In this document: one piece after another, positions 1 through 12,176 of the stretch | Numbering within the stretch: position 1 is the first letter of the stretch | Layout of the letters: each line of letters begins with the position of its first letter | DNA from: Atopsyche davidsoni | Taxonomy: Eukaryota; Arthropoda; Insecta; Trichoptera; Hydrobiosidae | Direction: 5' to 3' | DNA: 64,000 nucleotides | NCBI GenBank assembly: GCA_022113835.1 | Contig: JAILWY010000022.1 | Span: 62,001 to 126,000 of the forward strand | Notes under the pieces: model-generated | What the model was told of the DNA's origin: nothing | Seen by the model: the letters and a program-made list of their open reading frames with translations, nothing else | Databases searched by the model: none | Position numbers and translations under genes: made by a program

Positions 1-3000
1 GGTAACGGCTGCCGGCGACGAGCCTCCTTCCCTCGATCCTCCTCCCTTCCGCTTTAGTTCTGGCGCTGCCTCCTGCATGTCCAAAACATAATACCTCAAA
101 GATGCTGGTCAAAAAATACATTGAAAAGTAAAATATAATTCACCAATTAAATACGTTCAAAAAACTTGTGCTAAATCGACCTATCGATTAATTTATTATT
201 GATGCCGGTAAACGACATCTTTTTAATCGATACATTTTTAACGAAAATTATTAATTTCACGCCAGGCCAAAATATTACGTCAAATGTTATAAAAAGAGCA
301 TAATTCACTCCCAGAGCAGAGAAGAAATACATAGCAACAGAAAGGCAGCAGCGCGGCCACCAGCACAGCACACGCATACACACACACATATGTCTATATA
401 TACATATAATGAGCTCTTGCACGTCACTGTTCTCTATTTCACGGGTATCATTCTTACCAAAAAACCTTTAACATTATTTGCAAATAGCATTAACAATGTT
501 ACAATATTGTTGAATTTCTAAATTTCTATACTTGTCCCTATTCCGTCGCGAGTGGCACGCTTGTTGCACTAAACGAAGTCAAAGAAAGGTGCGAAGAGCG
601 GCGCGGGGGGAAGGGGCGCGGGGGGAAGGGGCGCGGGGGGCGTGGGGGGCGTGCAGGGCTCCGAGCCCGAGACTCCCATCAGCGGCCATCGCGGCAGCGA
701 AGCCTCGCTTTCGACACTCGTCAATCGGGAGTCTCCCTCCGTCACAGCGCCAGAGTCCAGGCGGCGTCCGTATCTCTGACCCTCGCTGCGAGGTCGGTAG
801 TCGCGATCGTTCCGATGATTGAATTCCGGAAGTGACCCGTCCAGCCCTGACGTCCCGGGTCAGTCGTGCCCCGGAGCCGGGCGCAGAGGGCCGCGCTGCA
901 CTCCGCGCGGGCTCCCTCCGGCTCGGCTGGCGAAGTTCGCTTCGTGTCGGGCCGTTTCCATTTTCCCTGCCTTTCAAAAAGCATTAAAGTTTAGCGACGT
1001 GCGCCACATCCGCCACCGTCTACTCCGGTGGGTTACTTCTCGAGTCGGCGAGGCGGGGCGGCGGGGAGGCGGGGAGGCCCGGCCCTCGGCAGACCTCGCG
1101 ATCCTGACTGCTCTCTTCCTTTTAGAAAATAACCGGTAGATTTTTCGGCAGTCCGCGTGCCGTCCCTTTCTGTTTCCCTCGAAGCCCCCGCCGGACTCGA
1201 CTCGCCCGAGGATCGTCCCTCGATTGCGCAAAAAATACTGTTCGACCCTCGCCATATCGCAAAAGCCAGCGGCACCGGGACGCGAGGGCGGGCCGCCTGC
1301 CGCGGAAGAGCCTCCTCGGGGGTCCTCGGTCCTCCGCGCCGCCCGAGCTCCCGAAGCTCGTCCGCTGTTGGCGAACGACTCGCCCGATAGTGTCGACGTT
1401 GGCTTACTTTATCATCGAACGCGTCTATCGGAAGAAACGTTCCCGCGCGTCTTTAGTGCGCAACCGAGCTCGACGCCGTCGCTGCGAGGAGCACTCTCAT
1501 CCGTACGCACATTTCCTAGCACTCGTGTTCTGGTTTTTTTGATGCATGATTCCATTAGTTATAAGTATTGATACGGGAGGCTTCTCTTCTCTGGCGCGCG
1601 AGTCACTTCGACGGTGAAACGTCACGAACCTCTCTGGGATTTAATTAAAATTCCGTATTTTTTATGTTTTCGTATTGCATATTAGCGGAGAAACATAATG
1701 GACTAATTACCGACAGAAAGAAGGGCAGCAGGTCTCGGCCGGCCTCCCGATCCGGCGGTCGATCTGTCACGCCGCGGCGAGTCGCTCAAATCGGAAATGA
1801 TGAGGTGCGACGGAGCGACGGCGGCTGATGCGGCGATCTGTTATGAATCAACATCAGTTTCGCTCTCTAAAGCGTCGCGCGGACCGACAAGCGAGCGAGG
1901 CCTGTGTGTCTAGTGTTTGCTAGATTACAACCCCGCCATTAAAAAAAAAAATTTTTTTTTCAAATTTTCTATGATCAGGATACCTCCTCTCGTGGAGTGC
2001 AGATGGAAATGATAAACTGTCGAACTGATCGATTTGAAAACGATGCTTATTATCGATGAATGCTGAAGAATGAACGAAACAATGTTAAACCACCCAATAA
2101 TAATAACCGGTGAAAGATCGCCGGACTTTAAAAAAAAATACCCAAAAGATCGGATAATCGAAAAATAGATACAAAAAAAATTAGGTCGTGTCGAGTGCCA
2201 AAAGGTGAATTTCGATTATCAACGGGGAAACTCGAAGAAGCGTCGCGTCTCCGACCCAATCTGACCTGATTCGCGCGAGCTTCTCGCAGTGCAGCGCAGC
2301 CGAGCTCAAATCCGCGCAGAACGGTCAAGAAGATCTCGTCTCCGAGTGCCGAAGAAACCTCAGTCGGGGCGCTCCGCCCGCTGCCCGCCTATATTAGCTG
2401 ACGCATTCAGCTTTTTATACTCTCGAAAGCGTGCAAAATTGAAAGTAGCGAATCGTCTCCGGCGAGCCCCGAGGCTCCCGCCCGGCGAGGGCTCGCCGCC
2501 CGCATCCGCAGAACGCAAATGTCGATCGGGTCGTCAAAAATTTGTCTAGAATAGAAACATCGGTTCCGTGCGATTCTTATTCTCAGGGACGCGGGAGCGG
2601 GAGCCCCGAGGCGCCGCGATGACGTTACCGGGAGATGCGGGTTCGAACTCTACCTCTGTCGCGAAAGAGAATATTCCTTCAAATATATATCGTCGATCCT
2701 GACAAACGCGATTGTAATAATAGTGAATACGTTAAATATATATAAATAAAAAAAAGTTATTATTAGATTTATCTGCATCGAGATTAAGGTCCTCGGGGAC
2801 GCGAAGGAGCGGTGGCGCGCGCTCGGGGCAAGGCGAAGGCGGAGGCCCGGGCGATCCCCCCTGAGGCGTAAAGCTCATTCTGGCCCTCCACACCTCCGAT
2901 GGACAGCAGCCTGCGAAAACTGTCGCGGGTAACGCTCGGAAATTCCGGCGATAAGTTCCAAGGGAGTCGCGCCCGGGGTCACGGGGGGGTCACGGGGGGG

Positions 3001-5940
3001 TCACGGGGGGGCACGGGGGCCCGCGGAGCCCCGCGGAGTCGCCGGCCGACCGCGGCTCCGGGCGGATCGGATATAATCGGAGACCTGAACGCATTTTAAT
3101 CGGCGCGGCAGTAAAGCGCGCGGGCGGGGAGGGGAGGGGAGCTTAAACCGGAAAATGGCGGCAGATTTGCTGGAATCTGGGCTGCCAGGCATCCGGGCCG
3201 GCCGGAGCCCCGTGCGCGGGCACTGCGGGTTGTCTCTTATTTTGGATGACAAACCGTCATTTCTGGCTGGCAATGAGTCGATTGACGAAAATAATTTTCA
3301 TTTAAATAAAACGAGACATTGTTTTTCTTTACATGCTCGCAGACGATTGCCGTTGTCAGCGCGCTTGCCGCCGCGCCCGATAATAGCGCAGAATTCCCAT
3401 ATTTCCGATATCTTCTCGAAAATCGCTTTGAAACTCGTTCCGGGGAGAATACGCGCTCGGGCAGAAATGACGAGGAAAAGTGTCTTCAAAAAGCTCCTCG
3501 CTACTTCAAATATTACAACACAATATTTGAGATTGAAATAGCGGGTTCTGGATTTAATAACAGTTTTTAAAATTCAGACGAACAGGCGACATCACATTTT
3601 GGAGAGGGACGCGATATAATGGAATCAAGTAGGGCAGTCTAGATTTTGCATCTCACGACACTCGAGAGCGACGCCGTAGCGGTGAATTCCGAGAGAACGA
3701 ACGGTCGCGATCGACCAGACGGGACATCGCCAAGGCCGCACTCGGACTCGGACTCGGACTCGGAGTCATCGATGGGCCTGTGCGGACTTCGATGCGACTC
3801 TTCGAACCGACGCGGACCGAGGCGCGACGCGGGCCGAGTATTGCGCATCGTCCTTCCGGCCGAGGCTCCCGAGTCCGGTGAGGGAGAACACGGAAAATAC
3901 TAAATCCACATAATCACGCTTATGGCAAACATAATTACATATATTTCACCTAATAAAAACTATTGAAAAATAAAAGCCGAGTAGCCGAGAGCCTGCCCGC
4001 ATTTTAATGGGCACTTTCGCCTCGCGGAGGCGACCTCGCCCCGCGCCCCGCCGGCCTCAAGAAACGCGCTGCTCTGCCCTGCCTCCTAGAGCCGGGACTG
4101 CCGCGGTCCTCTGCACCCGCAAGCGAGGCGGCGGGAAGGCACGCACACAATCGGCTATTCTGACAATCGACTCACACAGAACGGGTCACGAAAATAATCG
4201 ATTCAAATTCGGTTATCCGATAATTTTCGACGATTTGATTTCCAAAATCGATAATTTGAACGATATCCAATGGTTTTTTTAAGAAAGTGTTTTAAATTTC
4301 AACTCCGATTATTCGTCCGGTTCCCAAATAAATCTTCTTCGCGGTAAATAAAAACCGATTATTTTCGATAACTTATTAGCTATGTGCAAAATCGATTATT
4401 CATCCTATATTCACATTGAATGGTTTGAGTATTCGATTTTACGATTGAGCACGATTCTTCCGTTTACTACATTTAGTCGATAATTAATTTTCCTCTCCTG
4501 CGTCGATGGCGTCGGTCGCGTCTCTCACGGAGTCGTCGAGGAGTCCCCGAGTCCCCGGGTGCCCGAGTCCCCGGGTCCCCGAGTCCCCGGGTGCCCGAGT
4601 CCCCGAGTCCCCGGGTCCCCGAGTCCCCGGGTGCCCGAGTCCCCGAGTCCCCGGGTCCCGGGGTCCGCCCCGCAGCCCCTCGGAATGCGGCGTCCCGCGG
4701 CGCTCGAGTCCCCGCAAAGAAACGACTCACCGGTAATGACTGTCTTTAGCTTCCCCCGCGTCGGCGAGAAGAGCTCACAAACCTCACAAAGTGGGGCACA
4801 GTTTTTTTGGCGGTAATTGCCTCGTATATTCTATATTTATTTAATAACGCTAACCGCTTATTACGGACTGTGATAATTTATAATATTTTTGAAACTATTT
4901 TTTCTCAGATAAGATTAAATCAAAAAAACCATTTGCTTACAGATTTACAGTACCGACAGTGAGGCACCGGTATCCCGATTCTAAAAATACCACAATTCTG
5001 AATCAGGAAGAAACTCTGCAAGTAAGCATTCGCATACATTTATTTATGTGTTTATATATTTACAGTAAATTAAAATTTATCTATTCAATTTTGCCTACAA
5101 CACGATAGATATACTATAAGAGTTTTTTGTAAAAATACAGTAATAATGTAATCTCGAACACATTTTAGATTTTTCTGTTTCAATCAGTTAATTTAGAAAA
5201 ATCGATTGAAATATCTAGTAAAAAGGGACTGCCGTAACTGACAATCGCAAAGTTCAAATTCATAAAAATTGAAGATACGAAGTGATCATGCAACGTCTCT
5301 GACTGGACATAAAGATGCACTTCACTGAAGTGTGGTGTGCGCGAGTCATGGCGAGACTTATGGCGGACTCATGGCGGGACTCGTGGCGGGAGGTTGGACT
5401 CGTCTTGATGATTCGCAGAGAGAATGCGTTAGTACAAATTAAATTGTATTACTGTTATTGTTAAATAAAAAAAAAGACTGGTAATCTCCAATTTTAAAGC
5501 AATCGTGTTAAAAGTTTGATCTATGGATACAAATTTATTTACAAATAACTCCAACGGAAAAACAATAAAAAAAAATTTTTTGGCAATAAGGTTTGGAGCG
5601 TCTTTCGCGTTTTAAAATTTGAAAACGTGTATTATTTTTCTCTATTTGCACACAGCAAAACTGAATGTGCGTTCTGCTTCAACAAATTAAATGATCGAAA
5701 CGATACTTATAAAGACAATAGAGAGAAAATATAATTTTTCGTCGATCCTGTTGGTCAAATTCGTTTTGCGAAAAAGTATAACCCTCGGAGGCTGTTGTCG
5801 ACACTCCTTCCCAGCCGAGGCTCGGCGCAGGAACGATTTTCGACTTTCAGAGCTAACGAGAGTGATTCAACGATAACACCGTAATAATTTTTTTTTTTTT
5901 TGAAGACAAATTTGATAAAATCAACAAATAATTTGCTCGC
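1..5940. other. Non-coding, GC-rich/AT-rich mosaic with short tandem repeats
   Basis: I find no convincing exon here. CpG-rich blocks (about 530-1,550, 1,730-3,200 and 4,000-4,740) alternate with AT-rich DNA. Many apparent open frames come only from high GC: they are arginine, proline and glycine rich and overlap in several frames. Visible simple repeats are a 15-bp GC-rich unit at 601-650, a ggactc hexamer near 3,740-3,765, and the array at 4,541-4,665 listed separately. A loose cluster of ATCGAT-type words lies at 4,190-4,470. The CpG-rich blocks could be promoter islands of a gene outside the window, but nothing in the sequence proves it. Confidence 0.55.
4541..4665. repeat. Tandem repeat based on gagtccccgggt
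   Basis: Repeated gagtcccc blocks are joined by gggtc or gggtgcc, giving a unit of mixed length (about 8-21 bp) over roughly 125 bp. Both strands read open with Pro/Ser/Arg or Gly/Thr/Asp-rich peptides. These are by-products of the repeat, not genes. Confidence 0.85.
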
Positions 5941-6093
5941 GGTCGCTCGGGGCCGGCGAGGCGGCAACACCGGCGACCCGCGCTGACAGTTAAATGCGCG
6001 CGTTGTGCGTCTTTGTTTTGATTCTTGTTCTCGGCGACCGACTAGGGATAATTTTGAAGTTTCCACGAGAGATTACCGTCTCGCAGTCTCGCG

Positions 6094-9000
6094 ATGATCT
6101 ATACGGACGCCCATCGCTTTTTCCTCCGCGTCATGATGAACGAGGGCGTAATGCCGGAGGAGGAGGCTGAGAAAATCATCCAACGCCACTCGGGTAACTT
6201 CCGGTCTTCGTTTCGATTGTTCGAATTATTTTACTCAAATCGTATCCTCGTCGATTGTCGTTTCGTCTAAAAAATATCCAGCGTCACAATAAACTGTGAA
6301 TTTCTTCTTTCTTCTCTCAATTTTGCGTTTCAATCGTCCTGAGACTTGAGCATAACCTTATTTTTATATTAGTATCGCCCGTGAAGTCAGATTCTTCGTG
6401 GACCGTCAGATTCTTCCGCCGTTCCGTCTCCGGTTGTATATACAAAAACATGCTACACGTTCGAAGATTAAAAAGTCGGTTTTTGTATCGAATTAAGTTA
6501 ACTATCCTACCGAGGCGAGAGAACCGACCTCCCGACCGAAGATTTTTGTGTCGGGAATAAATATGGGTTGTTCTAACAAGTTATTCTGATAAAAACGTTC
6601 CGTTCCGACGATCAACACGTAAAAGCGAACGAATGACCAAGCCATCACGAAAAGTAGCCGAGTGACGGAAGCGATGTCTCTAAGATTTACGATTACCAAT
6701 TGAGATTTAAGATAATTTTAAAGATCGCCATTGCAAGTGTCAGAATTCAAATAAGATGCTTGCAAATTATAAATCGATCAATGAAAGTTGAAATTTGATG
6801 GACTCAATTCGATTCTCTCCATGGCAGCGCTGTTCCTCTGCCTACGATAGTAAAAAATAATATGAGAAATCCGGTCATGGTTACTCATTATATAGACATA
6901 AACAGACATCACTGCTCATTCACGCTCGCCTCTACTCCTGCCGGTGTGACTCGTGCGCCCTGCCCGTGCACTGCACAGCCACGCACTAGACTTGATAAAA
7001 CAAATTTGTCAAGTCTGGTGCGTTGCCATGTCTGCTATAATATGAGTATGCGATTAGTTAATTCAGATATTTTCTTAACTTTTATTGTTTAAAATGGAAT
7101 TAATGTTTAATGTTTAAAGGAATGGTTGGATCTTTTTATAAATTTATTTATCTAATACAATAAATTGAATTCATCATCAACTGATGATTGACAACACCAA
7201 TCATGATTATTTAAATTATTTAGTTTAAACCTAATGGTGGAGTAAGTCTGCCCTCCCAATGCCCCCAAATATATTCTTTTGATATCTTTTTCAGCCGGAG
7301 TAGATTTATCATTGGCAGATGTGGTGAAGTCGGTAAACGCCCAGATTCGCGGCTTGCAGCAATCTCTAAAGCGGACAGTCAACGAAGTGACGGGCGCGCG
7401 CGAGCTAGTGCTAGTGTGGTGCGGGGGAGGGGCGGCCGCCCTAGCTGGCGCCGCACCGCAACCTGAAACAGCATACTGGCGCCGCCTCCTTGAGACTCTC
7501 GCCACTACCACTGGCCACTGTCTGCCTGGAGTCGCTGCTCTCAACCTGGTCAGCACGGAAGACAACAGCATCACCAAAACCCGTGCGCAGGTACAAACTT
7601 TGCCATATATACTACTTCTATACATGATTTTGTGTTGCCAGAATTTGTAAGAATTTTCTCCACCTTCCCTGTGAACTATTATTTTTGTCCTTGAAATCCA
7701 ATCAGTCTACGGTAACAATCCATGATCCATAACCCCATCTATAAAGCAATACCAACACATGATGAAAACTATGTCTTTTCTACCGCTGACAGTCAGAAAT
7801 GTTTGTGTATTTACAATGCACCAATATATTCTCAGCAACCGGTATGTTTACTTATAAAGTGAACCCACGAGACAGAAACAGGTATTCCGTGCAACTGTTT
7901 TGCAGTGGAGACCAATGATGCAAAAAAAACACATGAAACAATAAAAAAATCCTGCATTTTTTATAGGGTTACACATAAGGATTGACAGATAGGGTTTGAC
8001 CCCTGTCATCTTCTGACTCTTGCAGCCCGTGTTTCTAATCCTACTCTAAATTTGTCATTTAGTCTTAAATTGTTCTGACAACTATAGTATTGTGTGTGTG
8101 TGAGTGAGTTGAGTGAGTTTTTAAATTTCAGAATTTAATTTTTAATGGAATCAGTTGTCTGCGAAGAGAAATTATTCTGTAGTGTCTTGGTTTTATTTAT
8201 ACTTTGTTTTACAAGCGAGTCATCCGAGCACTAAAAACCCCTGAGAGATGAATGGCCCACAGACTGGCAAGAAATTTACAGAAAACACGAACAAGAGTTT
8301 TTTCACAAAGAGTGTTTTTATCTTTGAACTTTTATATAACAGAAATTAAAACCTCATCATTCTACTTCCAGTTCTATTCTTATAATTATACTATGCTAGC
8401 TACTGAACTACGAGGCAGCTTTTAACAAATATTGATAGCTCAGCTTTCAGCTTGAAAATACGGGACCACTTTCTGGGTTGCAGGAGCTTCTGGACTCGTG
8501 GGTGAAAAATCGGTACCTGCAGCGCCCAGAGGTGGGTAGCTATGCACTGGGTCCCCGAGGACTGCACGAGTTTGAGCCATACCTGCGGGAACACATGCCT
8601 GACGCGCTGGACATCTGCTGCCTTTGCAAGAATGCCGTCTTCCATGGTCGCTCCTGCCCCAACTGCCAGGACGTCCTCCACAAAGCTTGCCTAGAGCGCT
8701 ACCTCCTCAAGGTCCAGGCCTGGCCATGCTGCAAGACATCTTACAGCGGTTCTGGGGTGGATCACAGGTATTACATTATTTTACATTTAAGCCAGATTTC
8801 GATGACATGATAGATATCACGCCGAGAGAAAGCCGCCCAGTGCTTGTTGCCTCGCTGCGATTCCATTGGACTTATTATTATTCTTTAATTATCAACGTAT
8901 ACCCGTGGCCTGCAGTGAATTCTAAATCTGAACGAGTAGTTTTATTAATTGAATACAAAATAAAAAGTCATGAAAATTTCTTCTTGTATTGTAAAAATTA

Positions 9001-9325
9001 TTTTAATATCACTACGAGTATTATCTATACTTTTGGTGTAATTTTGATTAAGGGATAGTATCAAAATGCTTAAATGTAGATAAAGATAGATAGATACAGA
9101 TAATATAATAAATAATGCCATTGATTTTGTAAATATATTTCAGTAAAACCCAAGCAAGTCTTATACACTACATGTAAAATATGTCATTTTTGTGATTCCA
9201 GCACTGCAACCGAAGATATGGAAGTTTCTACCTCAGGAGAATCGACCGCCCGGACTGACATCAGCATGTCGAGTGAAGCTGGCCCCTCGCAGTCCTCCCG
9301 CGGCCTAAAACGTTCCCGACACTAA
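6094..9325 (+). CDS. Nse1: Nse1 (NSMCE1), SMC5/6 complex RING-like subunit
   Basis: Exons 6,094-6,193, 7,295-7,590, 8,484-8,767 and 9,202-9,325; all introns are GT-AG, and the 804 coding bases give 267 aa. Nse1 is a core subunit of the SMC5/6 DNA-repair complex, pairing with the MAGE-type subunit Nse3 and giving it ubiquitin-ligase activity in the nucleus. The N-terminus (residues 1-33) holds the family start block with HRFFLRVMM. Residues about 34-165 match the winged-helix region, including ALNLVS and the ELLDSWVKNRYL block. Residues 177-215 are the C4HC3 RING-like zinc domain: C177, C180, C190, C193, H198, C201 and C215 are in register, but the seventh ligand is W212. The C-terminus is Ser/Thr-rich and ends KRSRH, as basic ends do in the family. 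The start was chosen because family homology begins there. An upstream ATG at 5,994 opens a different frame through this start, so leader control is possible. The gene is convergent with FATP. Confidence 0.9.
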
Positions 9326-10168
9326 ACAAGCTGACAAGTGATGTGGCCTACTGTCTCATTTACACATTCAGTTGAGATCTCCATTGCATTGTCGATTTTA
9401 ACTCATTTTCTGTTTTAACAGGCCTCAATCCAAGGCATTGTACATAGAAATAGAAAAGTACATCTCATTTTAAAATTACACATAAAATAATTGAAACAGG
9501 CCAAAAAACACCTAATTTAACATAATTTTATATTCAAACTATTGACATTTCGAAGAAAAAAAAGGTACGCCAGCCCGGGTCTTCCTTCTTTTGCTAGGCA
9601 GAGTTGTGTCTTTGAATATGTATAAATTCAGAAATTAACAACCACACAAATTTTTATTGAGATTTGATTCATGAAAAGAAATATTCTAATAAATTATATT
9701 TGGAAGAGCGCAAGAATAGACAGAAGAAGTTACTTAAAGTGAGTAGGATCAGATATAGAAATTGTCTCAGTGTGAATGGTTGGAATTCATTTATTTTTAT
9801 TGGTAAAATCCTTGCATAGAAACCTAGGATTTCCCAAGTTATTGTTCCAATATTGTTAAGAATTTTCATTTATGGTTACCAACTGATTACCTTACAAGTA
9901 AAATTTTATATATTCTGAATTCCGTATTTAATTATATTACATTACATTTATATTATATTACATTTTTGTACGGTTGCGAGAAACTAGCAACATTTATTTG
10001 TTACCCCAACTTAACCCTGTAAACTTAATGTTCCGTTATTGTTTAATATTACCCGATAACATATCAGCAATTGACAAGCAAGCAAATGACATATCTTATG
10101 TAAAAAAAATTGTACCAGTCAAAACTTGGCATGAATTAATACCGAAGAAATTTAAGTAATTTTCTTAA

Positions 10169-10174
10169 AATAAA
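10169..10174 (+). terminator. Possible poly(A) signal of Nse1
   Basis: This is the first clean AATAAA on the + strand that I find downstream of the Nse1 stop, and it would give a 3' UTR of about 0.85 kb. The AT-rich context makes chance occurrence likely. Confidence 0.3.
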
Positions 10175-10179
10175 ATTGT

Positions 10180-11240
10180 AAAAGAACTTGCAGGCTGAGC
10201 GCCGCCCGCAGCAGCCACAGGCCACCTGCAGAATGTGTTGTGTTATGTTCGTTTTTTATTTGGTTAAGTTCTTATTTTTAATTACATTACCAAGAATTTA
10301 TATACATTATTTTTTTATTTATTACATTACCTACATTGTGATTTTTCAAGGAAGGTTGTCTTGACTGGTAAGTTTGGAAATGCTTACAAGCCGGAACCAA
10401 ATCCATTAAATTTGTCATCACCGCTATTCTTGACGCTATAATCCGCAGAGGACCGATTCTGCATACAAGTCTGCATGATGGGGGTCCCCAGCTCCTACCC
10501 CAAGTGAGGAGTGAACAGAATGATAGTTTATGTTGAATGGTAGTACGGAGAAGATAAAAAGTAGATTTGGCTTAGCACTGTTCCCCAGCTACAGGTAAAA
10601 GGTTAAGTATATGATAAACTTGATTGTTTTAATAATTTTATTTTAAATCATCTTTGAAAGTCAACACAATGTAGCTTAGTGGGTACAAATTATTTTAGTT
10701 GTACAACGAAAATTGCAAATCTTTGTAAGCGATGCGCCATTATCACAATAGAATGGCTAATAGTTAATACATATATATACTATATATATATATATAGATG
10801 TAAGAAAATATTATAGATTTAAACATGTATTATAAGTTGGACAAACATAGAGAAGTATCAAAAACTGTTTACCTATGGGAAAGTGAGCAAATGAATCCAT
10901 TTATAAAATGTAGTGATCTTGGTCCCTTAATCAACTGATATGTATGAGTGTGATCTATTGGAACTATTCAATTTAGATAAACATAACTTCTTCTTTTTGG
11001 ACACCTTGATGCATCTTCATAAAAAGCAGAAATAAAAACTATATACATTTCTTAAATAGAAATTTATACAAACTAATATTTTCTACATACATCATCTGTT
11101 GACTTTTACGATAAGTTCGTAATAAAGTCAATAATATCTTATTGTTTTGTATATTTAAACCATTTTAAATAATAACATATCTTGTACTCAAGTCATGTTT
11201 GTTTGTAAATATGCCACAAAAATTATTGTTAGCAATTTGA
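10180..11240. other. Intergenic gap between convergent Nse1 and FATP
   Basis: AT-rich sequence with no supported gene. A short (TA)n tract lies near 10,770-10,795. The stretch separates the inferred 3' ends of two convergent genes, so part of it may be 3' UTR of either. Confidence 0.5.
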
Positions 11241-11248
11241 ATTTATAG

Positions 11249-11270
11249 TTTATTCAACAATTGTTTTATT
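11249..11270 (-). terminator. Possible FATP poly(A) signals (two AATAAA)
   Basis: Read on the - strand, AATAAA occurs at 11,265-11,270 and 11,249-11,254, about 375 bases past the FATP stop. Two copies 16 bases apart make this a reasonable end for the transcript, but AT-rich DNA yields such words by chance. Confidence 0.35.
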
Positions 11271-11642
11271 CCATTTACATCGGATAGTTCTGTAAAATGA
11301 GTAAAATTACTGTCATTGAAGAAGCTGTCGGTCAGTCCTAACAGATTGCATGGCTATATGTGACAATTGACTGCTTTAACTGCACTCAAGACTGATCAAA
11401 TAATCAGAATATTCTTTAGAGCTCCTCAGTTTACTCTCTATTGAGCATGAAACAAAAAGACAAGTTTAAAAAAATATAAAACTAATGCCAATGGAATGAA
11501 GGTGAATTATAACAAACATTGCTTATGTAGAGAGTGCCATACTTACACACATCTGCATATATTTTGCTAACAACAAGCAGATTAGAAAGAGAAACTTCCT
11601 AAACCAATATTATATCTCACAGCTAGTGAGTGCACCCCCCTC

Positions 11643-12101
11643 TCACAACCTAACCTTCCCTGATGTAATATCATTATAAAGACCCTCTGTGAGGGAAACG
11701 TATTCACCGGAACACTGATCGAGGAATAGTAGAGGATCCTTGATTCGATGTAGATTATAGGCTTCATCTTTGAGTGCAGTCTTGACCAGTTTGTGTGTTG
11801 CCGTAAGAGGAGGGCTAGTGAGTAGGCGAAGGAACAGCGGACGAGCGTACGGCGCCAGAGCTGTGCCCAGGCGGGGCAATGTCGGAGGCGGTTCAGAAGC
11901 CACCAGGGCCGCCATGCCAGCACGCCCTTCCACCCCAGGGATCTGAACATGTCATAAATGAAGCACAGCCATATTAGTGAAGTGTAACAAACATGCAAAC
12001 CATAGACATCATGAGATTATGACTAATATATATTTATCTTTATAAATGTATGTATTTGTATATAATATTTATTTTTATATATATTTGTTTATTGTATATA
12101 T

Positions 12102-12176
<75 letters not shown>

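Noticed and set aside
532..1571. Several 80-130-codon frames in GC-rich DNA
   Set aside because: They overlap on both strands, have Arg/Pro/Gly/Ser composition set by base content, and show no splice-bounded homology.
2630..2660. tRNA gene suggested by gggttcgaac
   Set aside because: Only the B-box word is present; no A box, acceptor stem or anticodon arm can be drawn around it.
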